Source: Dipteris shenzhenensis (Eukaryota; Polypodiophyta; Polypodiopsida; Gleicheniales). Taken from it: a DNA stretch of 64,000 bases. Below, one piece after another: positions 50,370-63,911 of the stretch; the stretch's first letter is position 1; the number at the start of each line of letters is the position of its first letter. Under the pieces are notes generated by a model. It was given only the letters and a program-made list of their open reading frames with translations. It made no database searches and was not told where the DNA came from. Location: the NCBI GenBank assembly GCA_047967505.1, contig CM106539.1. One strand, written 5' to 3'. A program made the position numbers and the translations under genes.

Positions 50370-52505
50370 AACAGAGGGTATGCACAGTGGAAGACTAAGC
50401 ATTCATCTTGAGAGAGTACTCCCATGATGCCACCACCCCTTGGCCCTTTAGACAAATCTCAAGATAGCTCGCATCCACCTCATCATGACCATGCCGAAAA
50501 ACCAACATCCATACAGCTCTCCAAACATCCATACACGTAGCCGCGATGCTTGATATAAGCTACAGTCTACCTCTGTAGCTCCACACAGATTAAACTTTGC
50601 TCAAGTTACGTGTAGTGTTGAGGCTTTTGGGTTGCTTGCTAAATGCTAAACATCTCGGATTTTGTCCTCACTGTCTTTAGGAGCGAACACAGTGCTCTCT
50701 AAATGGTCCCAAAGTTGTGCTTGAACCAGGCTAGAGTTCTAGTTCTGTAGCCTTATGTGAATTCAACTATGGCCACGATATCTTTAACCATGCTTCTGGG
50801 CCTATGTTGCTTGTGAAACGTCTCAGCATCTATCTTGGGAGTACTCCAATGATGCCACCCCCCCTTGGCCCCTAAGCCGCGAACCCAAGCTAGCTTGCAT
50901 CTACCTCATCATGACCATGCCGAAAAACCAACATGAGCTACCCTCCTACATGCGGATCTTACATGCCATGCCTATCCATGAGAAACTCCTCAACTAGCTT
51001 GTACTCATCTGCAACTTTTGCCCATAACCTCTCATCCATGCTCTCCTCGAGCCTCCAATGTCCAATGCACTCGTAGATAGCTTCTACACCACGAGTCTGC
51101 GCTCTGAGACCCCCTTGGCTTTCTTCTCAAAACTGCTTTTACCAGCAGCATTTCAGCCCAAGCTGATGTGGTAGGATCAAGAAGCTGTGCGTGCTCTTTG
51201 CAAGATGTAGGTCTCATCTCAAAGGCAGTTCGGGTGACGACCAAGAATCGTCCATTTTCGTGAGCAGCCCATAGCCATGCTAGAACCTCAACTGGCACCC
51301 TAGGGTGTGCGTGGTGCATACTGTGCATGCCAGTCTACTTGGCCTCACTCCCCTTCACCTCTCGTTCTGTGCTCTCAAGCTCGCCCACGTTCCTTTCTGT
51401 ACATGTGCAATGCTCACGAGAGACCATCATGTCCAATTCCAATGTTGGCTGAGGAGGGGCCAATAAAAGTCGGATGAGGGTAGATCTTCAATCGTGCCTG
51501 AGTTCTCCAATCCTGGTTGTACTTGTATGCAACTTTGGCCCAAGATACCTTAATCAAGGCTTGCGGGCCCCTCTTGCATTCCAAATAACCCACCATACGG
51601 CTTCCTCAGCTTGAGTTTCTTAAAGCATCCATACGGCTCTCTAAAAACATCCATGCACACAGCCGTCGCTGCCGCGATGCTTGATATAAGCTAGAGTTCT
51701 ACCTCTGTAGCTCCACACGAATTAAACTTTGCTCAAGATATGTGTAGTGTTGAGACTTTTGGGCCGCTTGCTAAATGCTAAACATCCTAGATTTTGTCGT
51801 CGCTATCTTTTGGAGCGAACATGGTGCTCTCTAAATGGTCCCAAAGTTGTGCTTGAACTTGGCCAGAGTTCTAGTTCTGTAGCCTTATGTGAATTCAACT
51901 ATGGCCACAGTAGCTTCAACCATGCTTCTGGGCCTATGTTGCTTGCGAAACATCTCAGCATTCATCTTGGGAGTACTCCAATGATGCCACCCCCCTTTGG
52001 CCCCTTAGCCGAATCCCAAGCGAGCTCCGCCTCATCATGGCCATGCCAAAAAACCAACATGAGCTGCCCTCCTACATGCAAATATCACATGTCGTGCCTG
52101 TCCATGAGAACCTCCTCAACTAGCTTGTACTCGTCTGCATCTTTGGCCCATAACCTCTCACATGCTGTTCCTGTCCACAAGAACCTCCTCAACTAGCTTG
52201 TATGCATCTGTAGCTTTGTCCAGTGCACTCATAGCCAGTTTCTCCACCACGAGTCTACACTCCTGAGACCCCCTTGACTTTCTTCCCAAAATTGCTTTTA
52301 CTAGCATCCTTTCAGCCCAAGCTGATGTGGTAGGATCGAAGAGCCACTTGTGCTGTTTGCAATGGCATAGGTCTCACCTCAAACGAAGTCCAAACGACCA
52401 AGAATCATCCATTTTCGTGAGTAGCCCATTGCCATGCTAGAACCTCAACAATTGGCACCCTAGGGGTGTGCATGGTGCATGCTGTGCATGCCAGTCCTCT
52501 TGTGC
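50370..52505. repeat. About 1.13-1.16 kb tandem duplication made of shorter diverged monomers
   Basis: ccgcgatgcttgatataagc recurs at 50541 and 51672 (1131 bp apart); agctgatgtggtaggatc recurs at 51161 and 52320 (1159 bp apart). Inside each large unit, stretches of the form tagagttct..tgtag..gaatt..ggcc..cttctgggcc recur at about 171-172 bp spacing (50559/50731 and 51691/51863), so this is a higher-order repeat. No gene. Confidence 0.85.
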
Positions 52506-53550
52506 ATGTGAAATGTTCTGATTTACTCAACAACTGTATTCCTATTGGTTTGGTGGAGGCTTAAATGATAGTTATGTCAAGATGGGTGTCAAGATGGGAA
52601 GTTCATCACCTCTTTTTTCAATAATTGTAAAATAAATATGGTTGAAGAGACTGAAATCTTCTATTGTGACTCATGGCAATATATCAACAATATATATTGA
52701 TTGACAGTGGTCGGTTTGTACTCATGGCATCTCGGGTTGGAATTTATACCAAAAGGAGGAGGTTCACATTGCGATCAGGTATGATCGTATTATTTTACGG
52801 TTATTAGTCACATTAGTAGATATATTTATATTTTTTGTTAAAATGAAGATCTATTGATGCCAGATTCTATGAAGAAAGATTGAGAGACTTGTACATCAAA
52901 GATTCAGAATGCAGATGAACAAGCAAATGCCTCTGCTTATCATGCTTCTACTACGGAATTCTTTGGTAAACATTACATGGGAAGTCTCACAAGTTTAGAT
53001 GTGGCAGGGTCTACATATGATCTCCTTATCAAGTTCTTTTAATTGTTTGTAGGTGTTAAACATGAATTGGAGTTGGCTATTCGAAAGGACACATTAGTAG
53101 ATAGAACTTGTTGGGATTGTGTTGCACCTGGGTGCTTGGGAGTCCCACACCAAGAGGGCGATGATCCACTCAATTCCATCATTAGTCACTTTAGGGTGAC
53201 ACACCAATTCGACCCTAGTGGTTATTTGAATTTACTCCAAAATCCTTCAGGTACTTTGCATCTCTGATTTATTTGCAGCTTGAAGATTTTGATAGTATAG
53301 ATCTTTGATTGGTCGATATATGTCACTCTTCACTAGATATATAGAACTTCTAATCTTTACGGATATTATGTAATGTTACCATATGGAAAGTAGGCTAGTT
53401 GGTCTTATTACAATCCACAATTGACTGACACTTATAATTAAATGTAGGATAAATGGTCAAATTAAAATGAGATTAGTGCTCCAACAACATTTAATACTAT
53501 ACAATTCTAAGAAGAGGATTCCTTAAGGTGCGTCTTTTTTTTGCTTGATA
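52506..53550. other. Spacer with a short zinc-finger-like open segment
   Basis: 53043-53267 (+) encodes 74 codons with C-W-D-C-V-A-P-G-C-L-G and H-F-R-V-T-H, loosely like a BED-type or C2H2-type finger of hAT-like proteins. The evidence is too weak for a gene call. Nothing else recognised. Confidence 0.3.
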
Positions 53551-55510
53551 AATGCCAGAGATCTAGAATTGTGGTTGCACCTGAATTAATCTCTGGCCAA
53601 GGCACCTTTATCAAGGCTTTCGGTCCCTTCTTGCATGCCAAAAATCCCAGCTATCATCCTAGGGATATTTCAGGGAAACTAGGAGGCTTTCCAAATATCC
53701 CTAGAGTTCTATTTTATGTAGGCTGCAGTTTCAGCATGCACAACCCTACATGAATTATAATTTGGCCAAACTTAGGTGATTTCTTGACTCGGGCTTTCTA
53801 AACCACAATCAATTGATGTTGATGCCAATGTTCATTGATACCCATATGTGGGTCTGTAAGTAGTTATGGGACTGGGCTCTATTCATGTTAGAGATTTGAC
53901 TTGATTGAAATTTGACTAAGGTATTTTGAGCAAGGGTTTTGGGACGTTGTTCCACACAAAACATCCCAACATTCATCTGTTAGGTCATCAAGGGCAAACA
54001 CATACCTTTCTAAAAAGCTATGGGGTAGCGCTTCATTCATGCTAGAGTCTAAACAACACCAGAGCCCTATTTTATGTAGGCCAAAGTTCAGCGTCCACAA
54101 CCCTACATGCCAGAGTTCAGCATGCACAACCTACTCAGGGGACTCCTTCAATCAGGCTCTCTAAATGGCCATGGAGCCACAATTAATTGATGCTGATGCC
54201 AATGTTCCTTGACACCCATACATGGGTCTGTAAATAGTTTTCGGACCGCGCTCGATACATGCTAGAGATCTGACTTGGATTGAAATCTCATTGAGGTTTC
54301 TTGAGCAGACTTAGATTGAAATCTCACTAAGGTTTGTTAAGCAAGGGTTTTGGGACATTGTTGCACCCAAAACATCCTGACATTCATCAGTGACATCATA
54401 GAAGGCAAGGATAGACCTTTCTAAAAAGCTATGGGGTAGCATTTCATTCATGCCAGAGTTCTACAATTGTGGTTTCACTTGAATTAATCTCTGGCCAAGG
54501 CACCTTTATCAAGGCTTTCGGTCCCTTCTTGCATGCCAAAAATCCCAGCTATCATTCTAGGGGTATTTTAGGGAAACCAGGAGGCTTTCCAAATAGCCCT
54601 AGAGTCGTGTTTTATGTAGGCCACAGTTCAACATGCACAAACCTACATGAATTATAATCTGGCCAAACTCAAGTGATTTCTTGACTCGGGCTGTCTAAAC
54701 CACAATCAATTGATGTTGATTTCTTGACTCGGGCTGTCTAAACCACAATCAATTGATGTTGATGCCAAAACATACTTACATTCATCAGTGACATCATGGA
54801 GGGCAAACAAAGACCTTTCCAAAAAGCTACGGGGTACAATTTCATTCATGACAGAGTTCTACAATTGTGGTTTCACCTAAATTAATCTCTAGCCCCACAA
54901 GGCACCTTTATCAAGGCTTTCGGTCCCTTCTTGCATGCCAAAAATCCCAGCTATCATACTAGGGGTATTTCAGGGAAACCAGGAGGCTTTCCAAATAGCC
55001 CTAGAGCCCTATTTTATGGAGGCCACAGTTCAGCACGTAGAGCCATACATGAATAATAATGTGGCCAAACTCAGGTGACTCTTTGACTCATGCTTTCTAA
55101 ACCACAATCAATTAATATTGATGCCAATGTTCATTGATACCCATACGTGGGTCTATAAGTAGTTATGGGACCGGGCTCTTTCATGCTAGAGATTTGACTT
55201 GGATTGAAATCTGACTAAGGTATTTTGAGCAAGGGTTTTGGGACAATTTTCCACGCGAAACACGTACCTTTCTAAAAAGATATGGGGTAGCACTTCATTC
55301 ATGCTAGAGTCTAAACAGCACCAGAGCCCTATTTTATGTAGGCCAAAGTTCAGCATCCACAACCCTACATGCCAGAGTTCAGCATGCACAACCCTACTCA
55401 GGGGACTCCTTCACTCAGGCTCTCTAAATGGCCATGGAGCCACAATTAATTGATGCTGATGCCAATGTTCATTGACACCCATACATGGGTCCGTAAATAG
55501 TTTTGGGACC
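53551..55510. repeat. Diverged tandem monomer array, about 120-190 bp units
   Basis: Monomers begin with variants of ctagag(t/a)tct and contain gaatt..tctggccaaggc, caaggctttcgg or caagggttttggg, and aaacatccca or aaaatccca. Starts lie near 53561, 53701, 53889, 54042, 54110, 54262, 54455, 54600, 54852, 55003, 55185 and 55305. Monomers of 50370-52505 share the same skeleton, so both arrays belong to one family. A 54-bp stretch (tgatttcttgactcgggctg..) is also directly repeated at about 54675-54762. Confidence 0.8.
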
Positions 55511-55513
55511 GCG

Positions 55514-55765
55514 AGGGGGCCTTTACAAAGAGCAAGAAAAGAGGTGTAGAGCAATTATATGACTTGAAATCTCATGATCGGCACAAGATGCTCCAAGTAT
55601 TTTATGTGTATAATATCTTTTTCCTTCCAAATTTGTGAGTGAATTAGAAGCAACAAATCAACCATTCCTCATTTGTTCAGTTCATACTACCTACTAGCAT
55701 TTCTCATAGTGCATTGAAGGACATGAAGGATTGTATTTACAAGATGGGCGAGCTTGTGAGGTACT
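55514..55765 (+). pseudogene. Detached fragment of tnp2-type transposase (exons 5-6)
   Basis: It matches the end of exon 5 (cctttacaaagagcaagaaa), the following intron and the start of exon 6 (acaagatgggcgagcttgtg), then diverges at gaggtact. Compared with copy II it starts about 164 bp after the point where copy IV stops (copy II equivalents 26874 and 27039). It is therefore probably the far side of the same broken gene, or a separate scrap. Confidence 0.8.
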
Positions 55766-56362
55766 TGATTATCTTCCATGTTTGGGAAATGCAACTGAAA
55801 CTAATCAAGTTTGCAATTTAAGATCGTGATGAGCTACAAGTGTGTGAAATGAACATAAATGTGATAGAAAAAAAAGAGTTAAAAAAATAGTGGTACTTTC
55901 CCACATCCGTTCGATGAAGTGCCCACTCCACATTCTTGCCGCCGCAACTCAAAAGTGCTTCTTCAACTCTTGGGATGTATAATGGCCCCTTCTTCTATTT
56001 TTAAAAATTGCAAGGTAATGGGGGGGAAAGAGAAAATGGGAATTAGAGGGAAACAAGGGGGGGAAGAAAGGGTACTTAGAGGGAATTAAGGGGGGGGGGG
56101 GGGGGGGGGATGTTTGATTTTTTGATATATGGGGAGGCTTGAATGACAATAAAGGAGAGAAGGACTAATGATGATGGCCGATGGCGACTGGCAATTGAGT
56201 AGAGCCAGTAGGGCAGCAGAGAGGGCATAAGAACCAACACGAGCAGTACGACCCATGGAACAGGCGATAGGGGCTATAGAAGCCATCAACGGCACCGGCA
56301 CCGACATGTGCAGGTAGGGTTTCACGAAGCCTAGCATAGTTTGCGACACTATTCTCGACGTG
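55766..56362. other. Unrecognised sequence with a 20-base G run
   Basis: Contains several G-rich runs, the longest 56090-56109. Long homopolymers often mark sequencing or assembly uncertainty. No gene. Confidence 0.5.
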
Positions 56363-56825
56363 CACAACAACACAAAGCAACTATAGACACGCTTGATAGA
56401 TACGCAAAATAGCGGGCGCGTCTACAGGCATTGCTTGAATAGAGAAATTACGGGCACATCTAATAGCACGTCTAACAAGTCAGTTATTTAAGCGTGTATT
56501 GACACGTCTATTAGTGCATCTACACTGAGAAAATACGGGCACGTCTAATACTACATCTATCAAAGCATCTATTTATGCATGTATTAGCGTGTCTATTAGT
56601 GCGTCTACATGCATATTTAGATGCGTATTTAGATGCAAAATAGAGAATACAGAAAGTGGGATTTTGGTGTACATCACTACTTTCCAAACATTACCCATGA
56701 TTACCAATGTACATAATTTTTAAAAAAACATAAATGCTTTTTTGCAAGCCCACATATACAAGAATTAAGTGAGGTGAGGAGAATGAGACAATATGTAAAA
56801 TAGTTTTGCCAATATCAATGATGGG

Positions 56826-59800
56826 CTACGGTTCAATCTCATCCTCAATGAGATCAACCCTTGCCAAACTATCTACTTCAAAATCCAAACAAGTGTTTAG
56901 ATCTACAAATATATTCAACCCACTACTACTTGTGCTACTCATGTGCTCATCTAAATCAGCATCACCAACGGTAGGCTCGTCCTCATGGGTAATGGCCTCA
57001 ATATCTGTATCTCCTATCTCATGATCATCCTCCTCTCTCGTATCACAGACATCATCACCTCCATGGCCATGATCATCCTCCATACGCTCCATATTAGTAA
57101 ATGTACTATACATCACTTCGGAACGTGGCATAATAGGTATGACATGCCACCATCTATTATTATCCACCATTGGTTGATAGAAAACCTAATTCAAACACAA
57201 ATACAATCATGTCATTTTCCTTGCATCGAAGGTATCAAATATTTAAAAGCGAGTATTTTTATATGTGTGCACAGTACCTATTCACATTGTTGTAGTAGTA
57301 CTAGTGTGTCCTTCCTACTTTGCCAAAATAATATCTTAAGCGTCGAAAGTCAAGCTTAATAATATCTTGGATTATGCTACAATAATCATCCATGGCTCCA
57401 TTGGCTCCCTCAAAGCTAGCAATGATGCTGCAGTCTTGTGTGTTTCTCTTATCATCAATCCGTTGTGTTCGAAAATGCTTGCCCTCACACATATAGCATT
57501 GAACATAGTGCACTAAAAGAACAAATCAATTAAATAAGCAATCTAAATTATTGAAAGCTCCTAACTTATGCATAACATTCTATATACTGACCTTGCTCAT
57601 GCATCCCCTAGCATACTCCCATTCTTCCATTATGATATGCATCCCCTTGTCTTTCTCTACTTTCTCCATTTTGTCAAGTAGCCAATCCACATGAATATCC
57701 TTTGGAAGTGCTCTTAGATACTGAGGGTATGGCATAGAGATCCGTGGTGTGTACAAAAGAGGGCCCTTTCTTCTTGTCTTCTTGCCTTTGCATCCTTATA
57801 TCTTGTCACCCATCTTTTCATCACATCACTATTAAGCACGCAATAGAGGTTGATATTATTAAGCAACTCTGTGTCTATTACTTTGTTGCGTCCTTTCCCT
57901 TGAGGCATAATAGAGGTCATCCTTAGGTCTTCATCATCTCTCCATAGTCGTGGGAGAGAGCTATCCACATCAACAAGAAACTTAGAAATATATACAAGTG
58001 ACTCTTGTACTAACCAACCCTTGGCCATGCTACCTTCAGGTCTTGCATTTTGTCTCACGAAGCCCTTCAAGGTCTTCATGAAGCGCTCGAGGAAGAAAAA
58101 ACATCGTGCATGTATAGTACCGCATATAGCAATCTCATCCACCAAATGCACTATAAGATGTAGTTGGCTTGTGAGAATAGAACGTGGAAATGTCTCCTCC
58201 ACTAAACAAACCACCTCCACTGACATAACTCGAGCATTCTCAAGTGTGGTGGGATCTATTTCCTTTGAGCTCACATACTTAGAAATGAAAAAGTACACCA
58301 TATTAGCAATATGAACACCTTGCATGGAGCATTGATACGCATCATATTTTGTATCATGTAAAGTACCTCATAAGCTCACCCATCTTGTAAATACAATTCT
58401 TCACATCCTTCGATGCACTACAAGAAATGCTAGTAGGTAGTATGAACTGAACCCACGAGGAGGTGGTTGATTAGTTGCTTATAATTATTCACTCACAAAT
58501 TTGAAAGGAAAAAGATATTATGCACATAAAATACTTACTTGGAGCATCTTGTGCCAATCATGAGATTTCAAGCCATATAATTGCTCTACACCTCTTTTCT
58601 TGCTCTTTGTAAAAGCCCCCTTCAAACACCTCATGCATCCAATGGGAGTACGAATTGTAGTAATAGCATGCTTTACTGCCGCCATCTCTAGCTTTGATAA
58701 CCTCCACAGTGCATGAAGTAAAAAAACACGTCCATTTGGTCTCTCTTCTGGCCAAGCTTCACGCATCCTCCCTATGGTATGTAGATCATCCCTTATGCCT
58801 ACGAAATCTCGTGTCCCATTAAAATGCTCCCAAATGGTAGATGCCACATTCTTGAAGATATGCATGGGATCAAGAAGGTGATTGATCTTGAGGTGGGACC
58901 AATATGGTAAATGATAAAAGATGGAGTATCTAAAGAAAAGCTGGTGTTAGTGGGCAATCTTTATTTCCAGCCAATATAGCACACAATAGTTACAAACCCT
59001 TACCGGCTCATGCCAAGTGGTGGAGGAGTTGTGAAACCATCCCAAATTCTCATCCAATCTCCCGTAGTGAGTGATTGTGGGAGGACTTCATTCCAAGGGG
59101 CAACATATCTAGGATGATTAGGTGGGAGAAATCGATGGTGATTCTCATAGATGACCTTATTCAATGCATCTACCCGTGAGGCAACTAGCGAAGGACCACA
59201 AATAGGACATGCATGGTAACCCTTTCTTACAGTAAGACCTGAACAATGGACGCAATTAAGAGTTGAAGGTGGGTTCAAGGTGCCACATCAGTTGCCTACT
59301 CATAATTAAAAGTGCAATGCTTACCTGAACACTCGCCATAGCCTGGGAAGTCATGTATCGTCCACATCAAGACTGCTTTGTAGTTGAAGTCTCATGATGA
59401 GGGAAGCCTGCTCACATCATGTACCTCAATACCTCTCCAAAGTATCTCTAGCTCGTCAATCAAAGGCTCCAAATAAACATCAAGATTTTTGACTTTATGT
59501 TTCCCTGGAATTAGAAGGGACAACATAACATGTCCTTTCTTAATAGCCATAGAGGGTGGAAGATTATAATTCACCAATATCACTGGCCATACACTGTAAG
59601 AGGTGCTTTTGAGACCAAATGGGTTCACACCGTCCAGACCCAATCCAAGTCTCAAGCTCCTAGGTTCTTCCTTGAAGCTTGGCCATGTGTCTTCAATATG
59701 CTTCCACGCAGGAGTGTGTGCAGGAGTTCTCCACATGCCATCAGTTGATCGATGTGAGGAATGCCATGACATGAGCTTTGTGATGGATTTGCACTTGAAC

Positions 59801-60780
59801 ATATGTTGGATGCGAGGGATTATGGGAAAATGTCACAAAATCTTACGAGGCACATCCAAAGTTTTGCGATCTACTCTATATCTTGCCTCTCCACAAGTAG
59901 GACACTCTCTTGCATCCTTATGTAGTCCACGAAACAAAATGCAATCGTTGACACATGCATGGATACGGTTGTAATCTAATCCTCCAAGAGAGTTCACATG
60001 TTGCCTTGCCATATCTCTTGAGGTCGGTAATTTATTCTCCCTTGGAAGCATTTTACACAATAGCCTGCACGTGAAGACCATAAATGAGGAAAAGCATTCG
60101 AGTAATTGACCCACTAGCATAATTCACCATGTTTGCAAAATAGACTTTAAAGCTTACTTGAGTAATACATTCAAACTTGCATTGATCCTGGTTTGCAAGT
60201 TTAGTAACTCAAGGGAGGCACATAGAACAGAGAATGTGCATCCCTCAAATAGTGGAGTCGATGCTGTGGTAAAAAGATCATCCTGCTCCATGCTATCATC
60301 CCTCCCTTCGGATTAATGGACATATAAATCCCGCACCTTATCATCAAACACCTCCTCCTCCACGGCTTCATGAGGTAATGGCAGAGGGCTACTATCACCA
60401 TCACTCCATGCATCCATAACAGTCCCTCCTGAAGATCCCACCTCATATCGCCGATGCTTCGCCTTCTCACGACGAACATAGGGCAACATATGCGGGTGTG
60501 GCACTGCATCCTGTATCAAATTAAAATAGGATCATAACTCAAACATATGAATACCCATAGGTATCTCAATCAACCTTAACTCTTTAACACTTACCATGTT
60601 TATGGTTGCATCCCATTCTCCATACATTGAGATGTGATTGAGTGTAATCCTGCGTGCACGATACATGTTTCCTCAACATCGATCACACATACATTTGATT
60701 TTTTGCTCCAACCACATTTCGTGATAGTGGATACGGAGGGATTCATCCTCACTAGAGCTACTTGTTGAAGATGAAGACAT
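56826..60780 (-). pseudogene. tnp2-type transposase of copy V, decayed
   Basis: The frame from MSSSSTSSSSEDESLRIHYH (60780) to the C-terminal VDLIEDEIEP and TAG at 56826 is recognisable. Damage: CGA to TGA in exon 1 (near 60674), loss of about 130 bp in exon 7 around 57330 (the VYVLDVKWFKD part), and about 85 bp of extra sequence in exon 6 near 58280-58365. It keeps the DVYLEPLIDELEILW block. Not functional. Confidence 0.88.
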
Positions 60781-61782
60781 CCTATAAACAAACAACCCAA
60801 AAAATTTTGATTTTCTTCAAATATTTAATCTTAAAACTCTGTGGCACGTCTAAAGGTGCGTCTCAAATTGTGTCTATCTATTCTATGGTGCGTGTCTATA
60901 GATGCATCTAAAACCACGTCTGCTCTATGTATTTAGACACGTAATTACACGCGTGTATAGATGCGCCATTAGACATGCTTATAGACGCAGTTTTCAAATC
61001 TACTTTTATCGCATTTGCTTTGCTTTCTTTTACATAAGCTTTGCATAGCTTGCTTGCTTTGCTATTAATAGATCCACAGTCCGACACTTATCTCTAGGCA
61101 CCCAAACTTACTTCCAGGCTTACACAATCATCTCCAAGCATGCAGGAGAAGAGGGTGAACAAGGAAGAGATGCAACTTTGAAGAAGGACAAGAAGCTTCC
61201 ATACCTCTATCCAAGGTAAGTCTCTTTACGGTTGATCTTCTCTGAAAGTTGCTCTCTTTGGATTCGTCCTTTGTCATATCCAAGAAACGAATTATTTTTG
61301 GTTTAGTGTTATGCTTTTGTGTCGGGTGCATGTCCTTTTCGGTTCAGTCTATGGACGCGTCTCAAAGCACGTCTAAAACCACGTCTACTCTGTTTTCAGA
61401 AATAGATAGCCGTGTCTATAGATGCACTATTATACGCAAAAATAGACGCATTTCCCAGATGCGTCTATAGACACGCTCCAATAGTTTTAGACCCTTCCCT
61501 TCCCTTCCTTTCTCTTCCCTTCCCTTCCCTTCTCTTCTCTTCCCTTCCCTTTCCTTTCCTTTCTCTTTCCTCTTCCCTTTCCCTTTCCCTTTCCCCTTCC
61601 ACTTTCAAGATAAGGATTTGCCTCTCTTTTCTTCTCTCTTTTCGTATATTTGCCTCTCTTTCCTTCTCTCTTTTATCCTCTCTTTCCCTCTCTTTTCGTG
61701 GTAATTTTTCTCTCTCTTTTTCTCTTCTTTTTCTCTTCTCAGCTCATCAGTAATCTTCTTTTTTTCCATTTTCCACTTCATC
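60781..61782. promoter_or_regulatory. Divergent control region of copy V with pyrimidine tract
   Basis: Eroded motif blocks lie at about 60845-61000 and 61345-61480 around the core. About 61490-61750 is a C/T-rich tract just before the TnpA-like start, equivalent to the expanded purine tract of copy 0. Confidence 0.6.
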
Positions 61783-63192
61783 ATGTGGCCAGGAAGCTCT
61801 TCAGGCTCACCTGATCTTTGAAAGACCATCTTTCGGGAGTTATATAACCTTTTAGGGCACCCTCCCAGTCCTGTGGAGTTATACGGCTACATGACGGGTA
61901 CTCTAAACACCCCCCAGGAGTCGGCACTACAGACTCCAAACCACCACAACCCCACACCAGCTGAGATTACCCCAGCGGAGTCAGCACAGCCCATCCGGCT
62001 ACACAGCCGAGCCCCTTCCCCCATGCCGTCTTATGCCCCTTCCCCCATGCCGTCAAGAGGTCCTATCTCGCAGAGCTATTGACGTACTCCTGTGCAGTCG
62101 AGACTCGGTTCTCTAGCTATGAGTGGTCCACGTAGTCCCGTGCAGTCTCCAGCTATGAGTGGCCAGCATACTAGCTCGACACGACACGGTAGCAGGGAGA
62201 GCGGTGGGGGATGCATGGCATAGTGCTTTGGGAGGGGTGATGGTTGGGACGAGGATGATTTAGATGATTTAGACATGCCTCCGGGTGATGGTATGATCTT
62301 CTATGACATCACTCAGATAGGAGGCATCTTGATGGATGCACGGGGGAAGGACATCATGGCCTTCATGCGCTTTGTAATTGCTAACAATTACAGAGATTGC
62401 TTTATCCACTACAAAGACTAGCCAAAGAGGTTGGCTGATGAGACCCTCGCTGCTTTCGCTCTAGGTATCCTAACCCCCCCAATCTTCAGTTCACAAATAA
62501 ATGGGCCAAGTGAAAGATTGTTATGATACTTGGCAATAAAAGATCTTCGCTTAAGAGGCAGGCACTAGCAGAGCTTGCCAAGCTCGAGGGAGGTCAACCA
62601 CCAAGGGGCCCGCCCCACACCACTCACAAGCGTGAGTGGAAGAAAGCAATGAAGTCAGCGAGGGAGGAACCCAGTATGCAGCACGTGGAGGCATGAAGGA
62701 TCCAAATGGATCAATATGGAAGCATGCATTTTGGAGCAGGAGGTGTTGAATCATGGGAGGCCCAATTTGAAAGTATCAATCTCAAATTATATTGTTTATG
62801 TAGTTTATTAGGAGGTTGTTTCTTTGTACTAACCCCTCCGCAAATTGTGTCATCTTGCAACTTGATATCATGGGCAGGTGTCCTACTCCTGTCGAGACAG
62901 CCTACCACTGCCACCATCACAGAGGAGATACATGGAGGCACTGTTATAATGACGGGTTGATTACTGAGGAGTAGTATATCCGAGCTACTAGAGCGTCCCC
63001 CGAGGTATTTGAAAGTAATTAAATAATGTCAATATTATAAGTAAAGATTTGATTTTTCATACATTGATATATGTTGTCCCTTGTTTACAGGCCCCTACAC
63101 AAGAAGACGAGGAAGAAGATGAAGAAGGAGGCAGAGAAGGGAGTGCAAAAGGGAGCATAGAATGGAGTGAGGACATGGAGAACTTAGATTAG
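61783..63192 (+). pseudogene. TnpA-like gene of copy V, decayed
   Basis: It begins MWPGSSSGSPDL followed by TGA; later stops occur near 62080, 62220 and 62421. The conserved GMIFYDITQIGGILMDARGK part, intron donor and acidic last exon (TAG at 63190-63192) remain recognisable. Confidence 0.85.
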
Positions 63193-63911
63193 TCATAGAA
63201 GTAGTGCTAGCTACTCTTTTTTGTACTTAAAGCCACTGGCTTGGCTTCATGCCTCTTGTATATACACTCCTGTTATTTTTGGTACTTGAAGCCATAGGAC
63301 GTGGCTTAGCTTCGTGCTATATGTACATACAAGCACTTTTTGAGCTTTCAATTTTCTTGTGCAACGTTCTATCAATTAATGCCTTGTGAACTAAACGTTT
63401 TGGAGTTGTAATATTTTATTTGGAATTGTAATTGTCAGCTATAGACGTGCTTGCAAGAGTGCTAATTAAAATGTGGTTGGCTGTAAGAATTAAATCACAT
63501 AATGTGGAAATGGGATTCCTATAACTACATAGCATACACAACATACACAGCATTCTGTAAATTTAAAAAATATTATGTAGTGCATCTATCAGGGCGTCTA
63601 TAAACGTGTCTATATACCCATCTGTCTGTTCAAGGAGCATTTATTTGCGTGTCTATAAAAGTGCTTATAAGGCCGTTTATAAATGCATCTATACACGGGT
63701 TTAATGATGTGTCTGTCCGTTTTTTAAATTTTCTAGCAGAGCGTCTATTTACGCGTCTATATGTGCGTCTGTCTGCTATATAGATGCACCGTTACACACG
63801 GGTCTCTAGATGCGCAAATAGACATGTAAATAGATGCACCCATAAGTTTTTTTTTAAGTTTAGTAAACGCTTCTATGTGCACGTCTGTAGGTGCTTTGTC
63901 TTGTTGTGGTG

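Larger units (their letters stand above)
56363..63908 (-). mobile_element. CACTA-like element copy V
   Basis: Starts CACAACAACACAAAGCAAC at 56363 and ends with the inverted CACAACAAGACAAAGCACC form at 63908. GTG flanks both sides (56360-56362 and 63909-63911). Length 7546 bp, same gene order as copy I. More diverged than copies I-IV, with many C-to-T-like changes in the repeat blocks, suggesting greater age. Confidence 0.94.

Noticed and set aside
53043-53267. BED-type zinc-finger gene
   Set aside because: Only 74 codons with an incomplete Cys/His pattern, no neighbouring transposase motifs, and surrounded by repeats.
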